From: Macrosoma leucophasiata
Taxonomy: Eukaryota; Arthropoda; Insecta; Lepidoptera; Hedylidae
Reading direction: 5' to 3'
NCBI GenBank assembly: GCA_036365455.1
Contig: JAWQUS010000004.1
Span: 9,617,501 to 9,681,500 of the forward strand
DNA length: 64,000 bases
In this document: in pieces, positions 47,001 through 57,221 of the stretch
How positions within the stretch are numbered: the stretch's first letter is position 1
How the letters are laid out: each line of letters begins with the position of its first letter
The notes under the pieces: model-generated
What the model saw: only the letters and a program-made list of their open reading frames with translations
What the model was told of the DNA's origin: nothing
Databases searched by the model: none
Program-made: the position numbers and the translations under genes

Positions 47001-49556
47001 GATAAATAATATAATTAATTTAATGCCGCTTTAGGTGATTTGCAATAGTTAACGTTTTATGATCGCCGGTAACACACGTAGATATGGCAATACAAAATAC
47101 AGAGAACCGTTTTGTTCTGAGTAATCATCTATATCGGTCTCAAGGTGCAATCGAGAGTTTTCATATTTATTTATTTTTGTTTCACAGGCGCTCTACCTTA
47201 TCATCAACAACAGATCAATGCTAAGCATGAGTCTAACTATGGCACAAGCGTACGAACATTACGGTGACGAAGACGGCTTCCTTTATATCACATACGCTTC
47301 CCAAGAAGTATTTGGATATCAAGACGGTTAGTTGTTATAAATTTGTTCTCATGATATCTTAAATCTAAGAAGCGCGCATGGCCCCGCGGCTTCTGCAGAT
47401 CGTAAGCGATGTACTCCGTTAAGCATTACGAGCGCGGTCGGATGTATTTTTTTTTTATGTAATGGAAGTGGCAAACAAGCAGCCTATAGACACTTACACA
47501 AAGACCAAGGTCAAAATGCAGATGCGTTACCACTCCTGAGGCCTAAGGTGTTATGCCTCTGTGTGTGATGGGGACCGCTAGTGGCAATGAGCTTATAAAT
47601 ACTCATTGGCTAGTGGCAAATTAAAATGCGCGTTTCCGTGCTGCGGAGGGCACGTTATGCCGTCGGTCCTGGTTGCTATCGATAGATAGCAGTCGTTAAA
47701 CCTTGTCGGAGGTCTTATGGGCGGTTTGAAAACATCCGACAGCGGGTTGGCCACTAACCCGTATCTCCACCAATCCGCATTGCAGCAGCGTGGTGGAGTA
47801 AGCTCCAGCCCTCCCCCAAAAAGGGGAGAGACTCGTGCCTAGCAGTGGGACGTATAATGGGTTGCCATTATTATTATATCTTAAAAAGATTCGTTCAAGA
47901 TTAGAATTAGTTAAAATCAACGTTCTTAGAATGTGTTGTAAATGCATTTTATGTTGCAGACATGACGGGCTCAAGCCAAGAAGTCGAGGTGATTAGGCAC
48001 AGATTCCCAAACAAAATACCGGTGAGTTTGAGGACATTTTACAAGATGATTGAACTCGTGCATTTCCGTTACCACCAACCGATTTTTAGAGCGAAAGTTG
48101 CACCGCCCCTAATTGCATAAGTCTTATGGTTTCGCTGGTTTTACACAACACCCTTAGGCAGTTGCGTAAATTTATTTAGACTTAGAGCCCTTTGCGCTCG
48201 CCAATGCCCGGTGAAGTAGACTAGTGCGTCTTAACACGAGACACTTATCCAAAAAAAAACCCGTGCATTTAATTTTTTTTTGCTGTCTACTGCTAGGTCG
48301 TCGTTGAAATCATACTGTTATTAGTTAGCGGTAGCTTCAAATATTTAAATGGAGTGTTTTATACCTTTTATAAATTTGACATCCGTGGTTCACTCGCTCT
48401 AAGGGTCCTGTTAAAAACCAGCGTCAGGTACCTTGTATGTGAAGGTACCTGACATTTGCTGAACAGGACACCTTTTTGGCAGCCGTGAGACACATATGAC
48501 GTGTATACGTATTAATTTTAGATATCAATGTGTTGTCTTTTCTTTGTTGTCTACGTTTTATGTCTGTTTTATGTGTCTCGCTGTGTGTCAAATAAATAAA
48601 TGTTTCTGTTTGTCACATAGTCACATACAATTGTTATATTTAATCTTCTCGATATCTTAACGGCAACTGCAAACGAAATCGTAGCAAAGAGGTTTAAAAA
48701 TAAGTTTCGATTGGATGAATTCCCTTCCCAGTAACCTGATGCCCGTATTCCTGTTGTTTCGCAAGTTACCTACTTATTTTAGTTGCTTAGGTGACAACCC
48801 TATGGATATTTGTATTTTATCGGGCACATTACCCTCAATGGTACCTGAGGATCTTTTGTAATAGAAAAATCCCAACATATTTTACTATGTTGAAATAAAT
48901 GATCGAAGGCGGGATTATAAGGCGCAACAGTAGAAGCATATTATACCCAAGTTACTAAAGCAGTTAGACTTCACGGTATAGATAATGGAACCTATTCGTG
49001 TTCACAGTTGTACGTGGAACGCTATGTGAGGGAAAGAGAGGTGCCAATATTGGGAAGAAACAAGTTCCTGGTGCCACAAGAATTAACTATGTCCCAGTTT
49101 CTTTACATTATCAGGACGAAGATGAAATTGAGGGATTCACAGGTATAGTAGTCACAGATCACTTAATAGTACAGTAATACCTGCATTTTACATTGCCCCT
49201 TTCCGTAACTAATAAGATTTAAAAAAATATTGAATTTGCTATGTTAAGGCATATAAATATAAAGGGTGTCTCAGAAATCAACGATACACCGAAAACGGGT
49301 GATAGCCCTAGGTCATGCCAGTTATTAGAAAAATGTAAAAAAGAATATTTGTTATGAATGCGCTAACATGACTTTGACATAACTTTATGATAGGTTGACG
49401 ATGACTATGAGTACTTATCAACAGGCGTTATACCTGCTAGTGAACGACAAGGTGCTGGTGAGCCACAGCATGACGATGGCGCAGGCATACGACCAGTTCC
49501 GCGGCACGGACGGCTTTCTGCACATCACTTACGCCGCGCAGCAGGTCTTCGGATGA
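40946..49556 (+). CDS. MAP1LC3-like: Tandem double Atg8/LC3-family protein, 7 coding exons
   Basis: Atg8 proteins are ubiquitin-fold modifiers conjugated through a C-terminal Gly to phosphatidylethanolamine on autophagosome membranes. Here seven exons join in phase into 247 codons holding two Atg8 modules: module 1 ~residues 1-134, module 2 ~145-247. By hand alignment, 103 residues align without a gap and about 57 are identical. Both keep the KIP turn, KFLVP beta-strand (ligand-docking pocket), TMSQF helix, ALYL strand and a VFG end, placing them in the LC3 rather than GABARAP group. Introns interrupt both modules at the same two places (after KIP and after the Gln before ALYL), so the gene arose by exon duplication. 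Module 2 lacks the first N-terminal helix and ends exactly at Gly; module 1 Gly is internal (VFG-YQD). Intron 1 is 5.5 kb and full of transposons. Confidence 0.82.
41588..41846 (-). repeat. Coding-like remnant shared with 52915-52990
   Basis: A minus-strand open frame (AREYVLIPEAAVAPIGTEN, ILIFFSWPEG) covers 41663-41850, and the block CCACGAGAAAAATATGA recurs at 52918 with further similarity downstream. It is probably a decayed retroelement piece; I do not recognise the protein. Confidence 0.35.
41855..42169. mobile_element. hAT-type MITE with 8-bp target duplication
   Basis: Ends CAGGGGCGGATTT and AAATCCGCCCCTG are inverted. The 8 bases GCTGTAGT flank it on both sides (41847-41854 and 42170-42177). 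TIRs of this form with an 8-bp duplication are diagnostic of hAT transposons. Length 315 bp, no transposase. Confidence 0.9.
42587..42665 (-). repeat. tRNA-derived SINE head
   Basis: Minus strand: TTGGTCCAGCGGTGTGAGA (A box) and GTCGCGGGTTCGATCCCCGC (intact T-arm and B box), with CCCGGTT / ACCGGG as partial acceptor stem. The anticodon stem does not pair well and no 3' end context fits, so I call a SINE head or tRNA pseudogene. Confidence 0.55.
43255..43315 (+). repeat. tRNA-like fragment
   Basis: TGAGGTCGCAGGTTCGATTCCTGCCTTTC is a good T-arm with B box, but the 5' half of a tRNA is absent. Confidence 0.4.
43360..43690 (+). repeat. Retroposon copies, family A (two joined fragments)
   Basis: TCCGGTCAGTTGGATGGTAA, then a second start at about 43520 (GGCCCCGTAATAACTAACAC), ending GCCACCTACTTTACATAAAAAAAG. 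Confidence 0.6.
43866..43985 (+). repeat. Interspersed repeat, family B
   Basis: CTTCACGCCAGGTCCCTAAC, GGGTAGACAGAGAGTGTAGA and GCCAGATATCCCGGTCCTGA; the best match to 9800-9900. Confidence 0.6.
43990..44293 (+). repeat. Poly(A)-tailed retroposon, family A (best copy)
   Basis: Full-length-looking copy from GGTGGTAGAGTTCCAGTGAC to a run of about 22 A. The order of blocks is the same as in 7510-7792 and 10822-11112. A GCGGGCGTAGGCACCACCGC block and a long 3' A-run are the family signature. Confidence 0.8.
44715..44775 (+). repeat. tRNA-like fragment
   Basis: GAGCCAGCTGGTCGAGCGGT (A-box-like) and GGCTCACGGGTTCTTATT (degraded B box). Not a complete tRNA. Confidence 0.35.
45471..46527 (+). mobile_element. 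mariner element, internally deleted
   Basis: Same terminal inverted repeats as the 11496-12778 copy (AGGTTGGGGAAAAAGTCTTT ... TTTCCCCAACCT) but 226 bases shorter. It lies in the first intron of the double-Atg8 gene and ends only about 56 bases before exon 2. Confidence 0.9.
45651..46460 (+). pseudogene. mariner transposase, deleted and frameshifted
   Basis: The N-terminal DNA-binding part (FNVDQDAPRSGRP-type region, DRHISSYNVAEELRID) is followed by stops. Then, at about 46108, the sequence jumps from the codons before the first catalytic Asp to the region just before HDNARPH, so the first Asp and the following ~70 residues are gone. The C-terminal YSPDLAPSDFHLF region at 46246-46290 is intact. 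The break shows the short shared sequence AACTGATGA, consistent with a microhomology deletion. Confidence 0.88.
46584..46639 (+). CDS. MAP1LC3-like: Double-Atg8 exon 2
   Basis: Acceptor TTGTTACAG|TC, donor CCCT|GTAAGT. Encodes VSRKEEVMAIKSKFPTKIP, the second helix and the KIP turn of module 1. Confidence 0.88.
46733..46867 (+). CDS. MAP1LC3-like: Double-Atg8 exon 3
   Basis: Acceptor TTTTTATAG|CTG, donor AATCAA|GTAAGT, 45 codons, phase 0. Encodes LIVERYHKERNLPTLDKTKF followed by LVPEDITMSQF, the ubiquitin-fold core of module 1. Confidence 0.93.
47188..47326 (+). CDS. MAP1LC3-like: Double-Atg8 exon 4 (end of module 1)
   Basis: Acceptor TTTCACAG|GCG, donor GACG|GTTAGT. Encodes ALYLIINNRSM ... 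DGFLYITYASQEVFGYQD. Read past the donor, the frame gives Gly and then TAG, so an unspliced transcript would end four residues after the module 1 Gly. Confidence 0.93.
47455..47570 (-). repeat. Retroposon fragment, family A
   Basis: Inverted: TTTTTTTTATGTAATGGAAG, GCAGCCTATAGACACTTACA, GTTATGCCTCTGTG. It lies in the intron that separates the two Atg8 modules. Confidence 0.65.
47571..47880 (+). repeat. 3' end of a LINE-like retroposon
   Basis: GGGGACCGCTAGTGGCAATG through GAGACTCGTGCCTAGCAGTG and GGACGTATAATGGGTTG, a 3' end I know as common in lepidopteran non-LTR elements. No open reverse-transcriptase frame remains. Confidence 0.5.
47960..48021 (+). CDS. MAP1LC3-like: Double-Atg8 exon 5 (start of module 2)
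   Basis: Acceptor ATGTTGCAG|AC, donor ACCG|GTGAGT. It enters in the phase left by exon 4 (G|AC) and encodes MTGSSQEVEVIRHRFPNKIP, with the intron after KIP exactly as in module 1. Confidence 0.88.
48080..48255 (+). repeat. Interspersed repeat shared with 240-420
   Basis: AAAGTTGCACCGCCCCTAAT ... TTTGCGCTCGCCAATGCCCG. Same block order as near the start of the window; located in the intron after exon 5 of the double-Atg8 gene. Confidence 0.5.
48360..48600 (+). repeat. Repeat with GGTACCTGAC hairpin, copy 1
   Basis: GTCAGGTACCTTGTATGTGAAGGTACCTGAC forms a short hairpin, followed by GGACACCTTTTTGGCAGCCG and a 3' end GTGTGTCAAATAAATAAATG. Inverted copy at 56370-56600. Confidence 0.65.
49008..49142 (+). 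CDS. MAP1LC3-like: Double-Atg8 exon 6
   Basis: Acceptor GTTCACAG|TTG, donor TCACAG|GTATAG, 45 codons, the same length as exon 3. Encodes LYVERYVREREVPILGRNKF and LVPQELTMSQF. Confidence 0.93.
49425..49556 (+). CDS. MAP1LC3-like: Double-Atg8 exon 7 (stop)
   Basis: Acceptor TTATCAACAG|GCG. Encodes ALYLLVNDKVLVSHSMTMAQ and ends TYAAQQVFG with TGA at 49554-49556. The last codon is the conjugatable Gly itself, with no residue for a protease to remove. It is GC-richer than exon 4. Confidence 0.92.
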   Translation, partial: ALYLLVNDKVLVSHSMTMAQAYDQFRGTDGFLHITYAAQQVFG

Positions 49557-49864
49557 ACTGGCCATTGGTAAGTAGCAGTTGACAGCTGCATTTTTTGTTA
49601 ATTCGAAGAAATTTAACATCCCGTTTAGTATGAAAAAAAACGCGGTATTAAGATCGTGTCAAGGACTAAGACCTGTTTATTAATACGAGCCTATAATATG
49701 TAGTTTGAAAGTGCCACCGCGTATTGGAGTTTTTAATTAAAGTAGACTCATTACGCGATAAGCAATAGCATAAATAATCAACAATTTTGACCTAACAATT
49801 ATGAAACGTAATCAATCGTTCTACTAAAGATTTCATGGACTAGTATTTTTAAAACATTCCATGG

Positions 49865-49870
49865 AATAAA
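49865..49870 (+). terminator. Candidate polyadenylation signal of the double-Atg8 gene
   Basis: AATAAA about 310 bases after the stop codon in AT-rich DNA. Positional evidence only. Confidence 0.3.
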
Positions 49871-50412
49871 ACTATGCAAATTTATTTTTTACGAACTACG
49901 AGTAAAGAGATAGATTGTGTTTTAATGAAATATGTACTACGATACTATAATTTATATCCGACCGACGTTACATGATGTACTTAGATATTGAGGACAAGCT
50001 AAAGCGTGGGACACATAACTAAAATATATAATAAAATGTGAATTTAGTTACAATTTAACACCGATTGATATATTTATGGCAATAGGCAAATAATGTTACT
50101 ATCCAGACTGTTCGACTCGTTAATAACAGATGGACCCGACAATGCCCGACATATAATAATGTATTGTATAACGTTACGAGATAAATAATAGATAGTGGTG
50201 AAAACTGCAAATATCGGAAGTCCAGTTCCTATGTCAGATAGCAACAACATTTTCTCAATGAATATTCCTAAACATATCGTATTTAATATACGTTTCGCTT
50301 CCTTTGCTGATATAAAATATGTTGTTTTAAACACCCGCGCATAGATAATCTTAAACAATTATTATGAATCTGTTGGCAATCATTACCTATTCACGTGTTG
50401 AATACATCACCT

Positions 50413-50474
50413 TAAGATAATTAAAAATGATTAAATATGTTTTTTTACATATTTAATCATTTTTAATTATCTTA
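50413..50474. repeat. Perfect 28-bp inverted repeat, 6-base T loop
   Basis: Arms 50413-50440 and 50447-50474 are exact inverses; the left arm starts TAAGATAATTAAAAATG. The loop is TTTTTT. It lies downstream of the double-Atg8 gene. Confidence 0.8.
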
Positions 50475-50834
50475 ATTATCTTATATTTAAATATTTTATT
50501 GGAGAATAGCCATTATTTAAATTTGTCAAAAAATATTTTTAATTTCTTATTAACGAGATTATTTATAAAAGTATAATAACATTTACATTTCACAAAAGTA
50601 CCTACTTTATTGCCCGTAAAGGACTTGGCGTGAAAATATATACATAGTATATATACCTAAGCCTCATAGGCAATAAGCCTCCATACAGTTAAGCTAAATT
50701 ACAAGGCCATACCTACCCTTGCTTTAGCCAGAGAATATATAATAATATTACGCTTTAGCTATGGATATAGGTGGGTAGATGTCAACAACATACATGTGTA
50801 ATTTCTTCGGCAAAATTATATATTTAAGTTTAAC

Positions 50835-51080
50835 TAGCTGACCCGGCAAACTTCGTATTGCCTCACAATGAAATAATGTGTCAAAGGTTTGATAGATACG
50901 GACTATTTGTATAGGAAAACGAAATTAAATGTAGAGATTCCCGTGGGAATGAGTGGTTTTCCCGCAGTAATAAGTAAATGTTGGCCAGGCTTAGTATCTA
51001 TACACCACAAAAAGTTTCATTCGAATCCGTCCAGTATCTTCGGAGATTAGCCTGGACAAAGGGACAAACAGTCAGAAAAT
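50835..51080 (+). repeat. Interspersed repeat, family C
   Basis: AACTAGCTGACCCGGCAAAC, TTCGTATTGCCTCACAATG, then TTCATTCGAATCCGTCCAGT and GGGACAAACAGTCAG. The best preserved copy of the family in the window. Confidence 0.6.
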
Positions 51081-53812
51081 AAAGTGTTCTTTCTAATACT
51101 ATTTTAACATCGCCCCCAATTGGTTTTTCGTAAATATATACAATTTTTTTTTAATATTATGGCATCGCTTGTTATGCATATTTCCAGTGTCAAGTAAAAC
51201 GATATTTCGTATTCGTATTATATGCAACGTAAAAGTCAGAGTTGTCAGTCAATTTATCAGTCCGTCAGTCAGTCACAGTCAGTAATTTAAAAAAATATAT
51301 ATTGTGATTACTGATTATAAAAATAGTTTAATTGATAGTAAATATTATTTTAAATACTTAAATAAATGATTGGATTTCACTCGAGTTAAATCGAGTAATA
51401 TTTTTTCCGAGTTGGCACATCACTATCACAGATTGCCACAGATTTTTTTTTAAAGTTAATGAACTACCACAGATTACTAAATAGGTTATACGAACAAATG
51501 ATGCTCGAATTTAATTAAGTAATCACGTTTCCGAACAAACGATGCTCTTTCAATCGTTACGCGCGTTTTTGCAAATATGCAAAATTAAATGTATATTTTT
51601 CAATATTTCTGAGAGATTTTCTTAATATTTTTTTCCTTAAGAACCTTCTCCTAATAATAAGACAAAAAAGAATTAGTGAAATCGGTCCAGCCATTCACGC
51701 GTGATGCCGTGACCAAGGAAAACGGGTTGCATTTTTATATATATATAGATGATTCTCATATAATATAGGGCAGAGTGAGCAGGACATTTTATTGGAAAAA
51801 CTAGCAAAATTCAAGGATGGAAATGAAAATTCTCTATATAATATTCTTCTTCCATTGAAAAAAAACTCTTATATTATCCCAGGCCCTGGGGCATAAGCAA
51901 CATAGATAAGCCAAAGGGTAAGGTAAGCCAAAGTTAAAACTTGCGGCAATAATAAAAAAATCTTCAACGTTTACAAAGGAGACGGGTAATTTTGGACCCA
52001 CAAAATCTTTATTAACCCATCACACAGTACATTTTTAATATAGTTAACAATTTGCAATGGAACCCAACTTTTACTTAATCATAGTTATATACTTTAATTA
52101 CTGGCAATTCAAAAAATGCTTAAAATACAAATAATTTATTTTATAGTCATTTGAAAATGACATAATTTGTACAGTGTTAACACCTGAGCCCAGGCATGTA
52201 TGGAACAGTATCATTCTCCTTTACGATCAATTGAATGATGAGATGCAAATGTAGATAGAATGCATTTCCTATTCGTTATCTAGTTAAACCATACGACAAA
52301 AAAAAATATTTAAATACCATATAGCAATTAAACATTAGGTACCTTAAGGCAGTTCAGTGTAGTACATTGGTATAATTGAATCTGATTTATGGGCTTGTTG
52401 TTTTGATAACAACAGTAAATAACATACAATGTTGTAGGTACCTAAGAAGAAAATATGGACTTACATTACGTCAATCCATTAATGATAAAAATTGAGACAT
52501 TATAGTTTTGTAACGATATCTATGTAATAATTTAGATCGTTAATCATAAGAATATTGCACTATGTAAGAGAATTTGATAATGATTACTATAATAACTTTT
52601 AAATGTAACGGCAAGTTACATGCTAATGTTCTAGATATAATCTAATAAGTATTTATTTGCACTCAAATGGGACTATGGCCACACCGCGGACACTCCGCCA
52701 AAATTCCATACAAACGCTTATTTTGGTTACCTATTACACAGACATCAATCAGTGATGTGTAGTCGCACGTGCACGCACACAGTGAAGCACGTAGGGTTAT
52801 GAGGTTATGACTTTAGGCCTCGGACCGACAATATAGAAATAAAATAATACTATGTACTTACGTAGATATTTCTTTCTTGCTTTCTATTCTTTGACCCGGT
52901 ACTATGCACCCCGTCAGGCCACGAGAAAAATATGACAATTGATTTCTAATTTTATAGTTCTTGGCCGATATCGGCCATCTGCGGCTCAACAGTAAGGCAA
53001 ATTTCTATTTACCAGTTTCACCCAGTTTACCGGTGCATTTTGAAAACATAAAAACACAAATACTACTTCAACAAATAGCACAAGTATTGGAAAATAACAC
53101 TCACTACCTACTCATTACGTCGACAAGTCACTTCAATTCAATTCACTTGAAACACTTTTACTATTACTAATGAAATGCAATATTGATAGCGTAAAGGTAA
53201 GAAATAATAATATTAAAAAAGTTTTTAGTTAAATATAAAAGTTTTGTAATTGTGAACATAACTATTTTACCTTAGGTATTTTTTTCCTTTGGAAAACTGA
53301 AAAATGATCTTTTTTGTCACGACTTGTTGACATACAGCCATACACTGCACAATAAAGCACCATCTTAATGTTAATTAATAAAATATTCGATTACAAATTA
53401 ATCAAAATTAGGCCGCTCGCAACCTCGCTGTAGAGTACCAACCGTCGCCCATAAGAGGGCAGGAGATTGGGTGAAGCGCGGCAAATGGGCGGGACATCGA
53501 AGTGTCCATTCTATACGTAGAATTATTACAAATTCTCTGCTATGGCCGAATACTAGTTTTTTGTACATAAATTGTTTCTTTATGATCTAGGACATTGTAG
53601 GTAGTATAAAATAAAAATATATGCTTTAATCTAATTCTTTGTTCGCTGGGTTATTTAGTTATTATGGGAATTTCACTTATATTACTTTTATTTTTTTTTT
53701 TATAAAATGGCATTTACCAGCTTTAAGATTGGAGAATTATTATTATTGAATCTGCCAGAATCTGATGAAATTGTTGCAAAAAAAGTTACCCCCTTATTCA
53801 TAGACGTATTTT

Positions 53813-53932
53813 AGCTAAAGTAAGCTAATCTCTCCTTTGTCTTTTTCTATCCTGCACATTTGACAATGCAACTGACAAAGACAAAGCATTCTATAGCTAA
53901 AACGTATCTAATGTACGTTTGTGAATAAGGGG
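53813..53932. repeat. Foldback MITE with CCCCTTATTCA ends
   Basis: CCCCTTATTCATAGACGT at the left and ACGTTTGTGAATAAGGGG at the right are inverted; the inner arms TTTTAGCTA and TAGCTAAAA and TTGTCTTT / AAAGACAA extend it. Confidence 0.7.
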
Positions 53933-54984
53933 ATACGTATATAATAACAGTTGATATTTGTGACCAATTATGTAAAAACTATAGAGTATAGTACAAAAAA
54001 ACGACACATACTATTGATTAAAATTGAGAGTTGAATATTGTTTAGAATAATTTTAACTATTGTACGTACTTACTGTACAAAGAGTCGGGAACAGACTCCA
54101 TACATTTCTGAAACATCTCCTTTCGAGTGTAGTGCCACTCGCGTTTTCTTTTCTGTTATTTTCTTTTCCAGGGATACCACTAAATTAGATCCACTTAAAT
54201 AATTATATTATATTTTCTATAAGGTGACTGACACTCGCATAACTTGTATTGAGATGAAATTTCAACCCTAAAGTACCTACTATTAATCAAAGCATATTCT
54301 CAATTGAAAAGTTGCAGAACTTTAGTTCGCATTAACTCTCATTTTTATTTGTCTACCTTTAGCACCTATGCAAACTAATATTAATCCATGATATTTTTAC
54401 GTACTCAAAATTAACATATTTATGGTGAATATTGAAGTTTTAAGACTAATAACTGAAAACCAAACAGAAAACCATAATACAATACTAAACACATACAACG
54501 ATATTCTATTGAGATTTGCGTAAACGACATGCTTTGCACCGAGTCAAGTATAACCATTGACCCGACTACAGCTGACGTATATCTATAAAATCTTTGCACA
54601 AACATTCTACTCTAGTATCTAGTTATAACAATATCATATAACATGGCAACCGATATTTTGATATGTACACTTGTGTCTGCGGGGTGAATGTTCGCTAATC
54701 GTAGTACTGTCCTGTTAATTTGGCAAACGCCATGGTAACAGTATTCGATATCAGTGTAACCGCAGATGTGGGAATAATTTTACATATCCTGTGCCGAGTG
54801 CGTCCGTACTGTTGAGGTCGGTGTTTGGCGACCTTTTTATCTGTAGCTTTTAAATAATGCTATCAATAAACTTTCATAGGACAGCCGTGCCAAGGGAATG
54901 TTTTGAGGTCACCGTTTAGTGGTCAACGTTCGCAATTATTTTTAGTTAAAATAAATTAATTAGTCAAAAGTCATAAGAATCGGC

Positions 54985-55105
54985 GTGCATGTATGAAGAG
55001 AATGATAAAGGTAGAGTAAGCACGGGAAGTATGAAGTATGTAAGGACTGGAATATCTGGCGCTCCACACTCTCTCTCTACCCCGTGAGGGACTTGGCGTT
55101 AAGAT
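54985..55105 (-). repeat. Interspersed repeat, family B
   Basis: TGGAATATCTGGCGCTCCAC, ACTCTCTCTCTACCCCGTGAG and GACTTGGCGTTAAGATAC, the inverse of the copies at 9800 and 43866. Confidence 0.6.
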
Positions 55106-56369
55106 ACAAACATACTTACATAAATATAAATATATTTTAGAAAAGTTGCAAAATACCGTTTGATAGTGTTAAAATTCTATACAATTTTCGTATAGTATAA
55201 TTTGTCTTCGGGCAATTAGTATGAGACTCTTTGATATAGTTTACATAAAGACCAAGTAGGTTGACGATTGCATTGATAAACAGTAACCAAAGCAGTTCCA
55301 AGAATTTTCTATTATCAAAATAGGTTTGTCTTATTGTGATCTTTAGGTTAATAAAAGTTGTAAATTAAATTACGTTGAGTCACAGGTACATAAAGATGAG
55401 ATGCATCCATCCGATAGATATGCAGTGAGGAAGTGTTCAATGATTTCTTAAATCAACAAACAAGTCAATTCTTCCGTCAACACGATTACTTAATACAAAT
55501 GATAAGATAACGTTAAGAAAATACGTGTCGCTTAGTAAATAGACAAATAAACAGTCAACAATGTGTTTTAAAGTCCCAACTTCGACTGGATTTGCTATTT
55601 CTTTTGACAGGGTTAAATATATCTAACGCATAAGTCGTCAAAGGTAAGTTAGGTACGTTAAGACTAACAAATTTTGTTCTATGACTTTTGCCAAAACGCA
55701 GTACATCACATGATAAGAAATAAAATCGTTTCAAATGGGACGGGACTTCTATCAATTGTTAGCCCTACTTTTCATAGGTATATTTTTACGTCAGCTGTTT
55801 ACGTAAAGTGAAGTTAAGAAGTATTAGAACTGCAAATTCTATTTATTATTTTTTGTGTGGTAAAAAAAATATTGAATTATAAAAAGTTGTACAACAAAAC
55901 TGTTAGTCTTGATGAGCCAAAGCCTCCCTTTAAGAATTATGCGCTGGTTACAAATAACCCTGTATAATAACGTAGTTCAACGTACGTATATAATATAAGC
56001 TTTAATAATATTTTGATATCAATAATGTCCTGTAATATGCTGTTATAAAGGTGCACCTAGACGTTGGGTCGGTATAATATCTGAATGACATTTAGAATGT
56101 AACAGTTCGAAGTTTTGAGGTACAATATTTCTAGGCTAAGTCTTAGGCTGTTTATTTGTGTTGTTAGCCTAACGAATTGGTAAGTTTACGAAGGTACTGG
56201 ACGGCGAACTACTCATTATTTATTGACATCTCATGACCGAGTACTGAAACGTCAATTATTTATTTACGCTGATTGCGTCGACCAATATGCTTGAATATTT
56301 AAATACATAATTCTGCTTAGTAACACAGTATAAGAAAAACATACAGAAACAGAAACAGAAAACTAAAAC

Positions 56370-56600
56370 ATTTATTTATTTGACACACAGCGAGACACAT
56401 ACAACAGACATAAAACGTAGACAACAAAGAAAAGAGAACACAATATCTAAAATTAATACTAAACACGTAATATGTGTCTCACGGCTGCCAAAAAGGTGTC
56501 CTGTTCAGCAAATGTCAGGTACCTTCATATACAAGGTACCTGACGCTGATTTTCAACAGGACCCTTAGTGAGTGAACCACGGATGTCAAATTTATAATAG
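56370..56600 (-). repeat. Repeat with GGTACCTGAC hairpin, copy 2
   Basis: Inverse of 48360-48600 over its whole length, from CATTTATTTATTTGACACAC to GGACCCTTAGTGAGTGAACC. The two copies are about 8 kb apart in opposite directions. Confidence 0.65.
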
Positions 56601-56857
56601 GTATAGTTATACTAATACTTATACATGGTACATACATACGGATAGAATACAGATAATAAAACCATTAAAATAACATACTTAATAAAACGATAAATGCAAT
56701 GCATACTAGTAGGTACATACAATAATAAATAGATTAATACCAAAGTAAATAAAATATATGTAGATATAAACATCATATTAATATCATAGTTATAATATGC
56801 AATGGTGTGATGATACAGTAGGTTATCGCATTTGAAGTTTTGCGAAATGCGACTAGG

Positions 56858-57045
56858 TGGTAGAGCTCCAGTGACGGAGCTCGCGGGCGTAGGCCCCACC
56901 GCATTACCTAATATACTTGCCGCTAAATGGTAGTGTTCCGGTCGGGTGGTAATGTACGGCCCTGTAATTTCCGGCACAGACGCGTAACACCTTAGGCCTC
57001 AGGAGTGGTAACGCGTCTGCATTTTGACCTTGGTCTTTGTGTATG
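56858..57045 (+). repeat. Retroposon fragment, family A
   Basis: AGGTGGTAGAGCTCCAGTGA to GACCTTGGTCTTTGTGTATG. It loses similarity before the poly(A) end, apparently interrupted by the following insertion. Confidence 0.7.
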
Positions 57046-57114
57046 TAATGTATGGCCTAGATGGGACCGCTCTCTCGCCTCCCTAAGTCGCGCGCCCCGC
57101 ACGATTGCCCTGTC

Positions 57115-57175
57115 CATAGAGCAACAAGGGCCACCGGTCGCCGCGGCGGACCGGAGGGGAGTAGCCATAGCGTTT
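57115..57175 (+). repeat. ATAGAGCAACA repeat fragment
   Basis: CCATAGAGCAACAAGGGCCA ... GGAGGGGAGTAGCCATA matches the blocks at 17847-17876 and (inverted) 18078-18132. Confidence 0.5.
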
Positions 57176-57221
57176 ATTACCTATGCATGCATATGCTACT
57201 GTGCAGGACGCTCATGAATAG

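Larger units (their letters stand above)
50475..57044. other. Gene-poor region, mostly repeats
   Basis: No exon, RNA gene or long ORF that I can support. It contains family C (50835-51080), a fragment of the repeat near position 200 (52675-52830, inverted), the 41690-type repeat (52905-52990), a foldback at 53813-53932, a family B copy at 54985-55105, and the inverted repeat copy at 56370-56600. The rest is AT-rich unassigned DNA. Confidence 0.45.

Noticed and set aside
40946..49556. Double-Atg8 as an assembly duplication or two separate genes
   Set aside because: The modules differ at nearly half of their residues and have different introns and flanking repeats, so this is not a duplicated contig. 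Exons 4 and 5 match in phase, and no start codon with a normal first helix precedes module 2. Separate genes cannot be fully excluded without transcripts.
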